A DNA stretch of 7,593 nt from CAYSIX01 sp964431205 (GTDB lineage: Bacteria; Planctomycetota; Phycisphaerae; Phycisphaerales; Phycisphaeraceae): the NCBI GenBank assembly GCA_964431205.1, contig CAYSIX010000202.1, positions 1-7,593 of the forward strand. The letters run 5' to 3'. Below the pieces are notes generated by a model. The model ran no database searches, had not been told where the DNA came from, and worked only from the letters and a program-made list of their open reading frames with translations. Position numbers and translations under genes: made by a program. Numbering within the stretch: the first letter of the stretch is position 1; each line of letters begins with the position of its first letter. Below, one piece after another: positions 6,312 to 7,593 of the stretch.

Positions 6312-6317
6312 CGCGGG

Positions 6318-7310
6318 ATGGACCCGGGCCGGTTCCCCGAGCAACGGTTGAGGCGACTGCGGCGGACGGCGTCGCTGCGGGAGGCGGTGGCGGACGTGCG
6401 GCTGGACGCGGGTCGGCTGATCTGCCCGCTGTTCGTGGGCGCGATGGCCGAGCCCAGGCCGGTCGCGTCGATGCCGGGGGTGAGTCAGTGGCCGGTGTCG
6501 GCGGCGGTCGAGCACGTGCGTGCGCTGCACGGCCGCGGGCTGCGGCAGTTCCTGCTGTTCGGGGTGACACCGGCCGAGCTCAAGGACGCGGCGGGCAGCC
6601 ACGCCGCCTCGCCCGACGCGCCGGTCAACCGCCTGCTGGCCGAGCTGCGCGACGCGGGGCTGGACGCCGTGCTGTACGCCGACCTGTGCTTCTGCGAGTA
6701 CACCGACCACGGGCATTGCGGCGTGGTGCGCCCCGGCGACCCGGCGATCGTGGACAACGACGCCACGCTGGAGCGGCTTGGCCGCACGGCCGTCGCCCAG
6801 GCCCGCGCCGGCGCCGACGTCGTCGCCCCCTCGGGCATGATCGACGGGCAGGTCGCCGCGATCCGCGCCGCGCTCGACGCCGCCGGTCACGATCAGACCG
6901 CGATCCTCAGCTACAGCGTCAAGTTCGCCTCCAGCTTCTACGGCCCGTTCCGCGAGGCGGGCGAGGGCGGGATGAAGTTCGGGGACCGGCGGGGGTACCA
7001 GATGGATTACCGTCGCCGGCGCGAGTGGCGGTCGGAGCTGGCTCAGGACCTGGCCGAGGGGGCCGACATGGTCATGGTCAAGCCGGCGGCGGCGTACCTG
7101 GACGTGGTGGCGGCGGTGCGGGCCTCGTGCGACGTGCCGGTGACGGCGTACCACGTCAGCGGCGAGTACGCGATGCTGCACGCGGCGGCGGAGCGGGGCT
7201 GGCTGGACCTGCGTGAGGCGGCGATCGAGACGACCACGGCGATCCATCGCGCCGGGGCGGACCTGGTGGTGACGTACTTCGCCCCGCAACTGCTCGAGTG
7301 GTTGGGCTAG
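6318..7310 (+). CDS. hemB: Porphobilinogen synthase (delta-aminolevulinic acid dehydratase)
   Basis: This 330-residue cytoplasmic enzyme condenses two 5-aminolevulinate molecules to porphobilinogen, the second committed step towards haem and other tetrapyrroles. The length is normal for the family. The active-site lysines are K202 in SYSVKFASSFYGPF and K255 in MVMVKPAAAYLD, the latter forming the Schiff base. The metal loop ADLCFCEYTDHGHCG (121-135) keeps all three cysteines (C124, C126, C134), which indicates the zinc-dependent type rather than the magnesium type. FGDRRGYQMDYRRRREW (221-237) and the end AGADLVVTYFAPQLLEWL are family signatures. The N-terminal RLRRTASLREAVADVRL matches the usual arm. 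The ATG at 6318 gives the standard length; the frame is open upstream to 5916, but that extension has no HemB content. No other haem gene is in the window, so it stands as a single gene with its own promoter candidate. Confidence 0.97.
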   Translation: MDPGRFPEQRLRRLRRTASLREAVADVRLDAGRLICPLFVGAMAEPRPVASMPGVSQWPVSAAVEHVRALHGRGLRQFLLFGVTPAELKDAAGSHAASPDAPVNRLLAELRDAGLDAVLYADLCFCEYTDHGHCGVVRPGDPAIVDNDATLERLGRTAVAQARAGADVVAPSGMIDGQVAAIRAALDAAGHDQTAILSYSVKFASSFYGPFREAGEGGMKFGDRRGYQMDYRRRREWRSELAQDLAEGADMVMVKPAAAYLDVVAAVRASCDVPVTAYHVSGEYAMLHAAAERGWLDLREAAIETTTAIHRAGADLVVTYFAPQLLEWLG

Positions 7311-7377
7311 CCCGGGCCGGGACGAATCGCAACCAAGCCCCGGGTCGCGCGGTGACGCACGCTCCACGCCGCCGTAC

Positions 7378-7417
7378 GCGTCCGCGGGCCGTTGGCCCGC
7401 GGCTGTGGCCGCGACGC
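7378..7417. repeat. Hairpin repeat, copy 1
   Basis: The unit is GCGT, then CCGCGGGCC (7382-7390), loop GTT, GGCCCGCGG (7394-7402), then CTGTGGCCGCGAC. It matches copy 2 at 7467-7507 in flanks and stem but differs in the loop. It forms a perfect 9-bp stem with no T-run. This resembles the dispersed palindromic elements (REP-like) found between genes in many bacteria. Confidence 0.6.
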
Positions 7418-7466
7418 CAGGCGTTGCGAACGGGTTCAACCGAAGGGAAGCGTGAGGCGATCGCAA

Positions 7467-7507
7467 GCGTCCGCGGGCAAGTCTGCCCGCGGCTGTGACG
7501 TCGCGAC
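7467..7507. repeat. Hairpin repeat, copy 2
   Basis: The unit is GCGT, then CCGCGGGCA (7471-7479), loop AGTC, TGCCCGCGG (7484-7492), then CTGTGACGTCGCGAC. Compared with copy 1 the innermost pair is A-T instead of C-G, so both arms changed together and the stem is kept. This favours selection on the paired structure. Same direction as copy 1, 89 bases later. Confidence 0.6.
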
Positions 7508-7518
7508 CGGTCGTGACG
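7499..7518. repeat. 20-bp near-perfect palindrome
   Basis: CGTCGCGACC is followed directly by GGTCGTGACG, its reverse complement except for one base. It starts inside the tail of hairpin repeat copy 2. It could be a protein-binding site or part of a larger composite palindromic element. The sequence after it to the right edge shows nothing recognisable. Confidence 0.4.
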
Positions 7519-7593
7519 ACGCCGAGAGTCGTTGCGAGCGTGGTGGGTGGTCTGTGCCGGCGGTAACGGATGCGCGGGGGGCGGGGCGGTCGG

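Larger units (their letters stand above)
5644..6317. other. 674-bp non-coding region with hairpins between divergent genes
   Basis: No protein-coding frame here has recognisable content. Composition is visibly less GC-rich than the flanks, especially about 5820-6080. Hairpins seen are 5760-5782 (9 pairs including one G-U on the plus strand), 5869-5894 (9 pairs, perfect), 5898-5916 (8 pairs, perfect, CTC loop), and 6173-6189 (7 pairs, GCA loop, followed by TT). AGCTT/AAGCT arms also lie around 5933-5959. A leftward promoter-like pair lies at 6076-6105 and the hemB promoter candidate at 6279-6311. Most of the region is probably the leader of the prepilin-like gene or an unrecognised RNA. No known riboswitch consensus was recognised by eye. 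Confidence 0.55.

Noticed and set aside
5916..6317. N-terminal extension of the hemB frame
   Set aside because: The frame is open upstream but the 134 extra residues show no HemB content. The ATG at 6318 gives the normal family length and has a -10 box 6 bases before it.
6102..7466. 454-codon minus-strand frame over hemB
   Set aside because: Codon-aligned antisense shadow of hemB with Arg/His/Val-rich sequence and no recognisable domain.

Overview
The window is GC-rich and carries four protein-coding genes, with no rRNA, tRNA, CRISPR array or insertion sequence visible. Three protein traits point to a planctomycete, probably of the Phycisphaerae type. The first is a large secreted protein with a PA14 domain, a dehydrogenase-like propeller and a DUF1080 domain. 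The second is a stand-alone prepilin-like protein of the style that is multiplied in those genomes. The third is that key genes lack Shine-Dalgarno sites. The lineage is inferred from protein style, not from a marker gene search.

Layout from left to right. Positions 1-375 are non-coding. They hold an AT-rich island, a perfect 14-bp palindrome, a leftward promoter-like pair and a possible ribosome binding site for a gene beyond the left edge. Positions 376-3171 (minus) encode a 931-residue secreted protein: signal peptide, PA14, beta-propeller, Ig-like domain and DUF1080 (3-keto-disaccharide hydrolase family). It diverges from 3425-4603 (plus), a roughly ten-helix acyltransferase-3 type membrane protein. 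Their 253-bp spacer contains a perfect 14-nt inverted repeat. Positions 4795-5643 (minus) encode a prepilin-like protein, followed by a strong intrinsic terminator at 4721-4750. A 674-bp non-coding stretch (5644-6317) lies behind it, with a leftward promoter-like pair and several hairpins. It ends at hemB (6318-7310, plus), a zinc-type porphobilinogen synthase. Past hemB lie two copies of a hairpin-forming repeat and a further palindrome.

The genes do not form an operon: every neighbouring pair is divergent, convergent or widely spaced. hemB is housekeeping (tetrapyrrole synthesis). The secreted protein probably acts on sugars or glycosides outside the cytoplasm, the acyltransferase probably modifies an envelope glycan, and the prepilin-like protein belongs to a pilus or secretion-type envelope apparatus. 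No functional link between them can be shown from this window.

The most interesting points are three. One is a single chain joining a sugar-dehydrogenase-like propeller to a 3-keto-glycoside-cleaving type domain. Another is leaderless-looking starts (a -10 box 6-7 nt before ATG) on both hemB and the large secreted gene. The third is unexplained RNA or DNA structure upstream of the prepilin-like gene and downstream of hemB.
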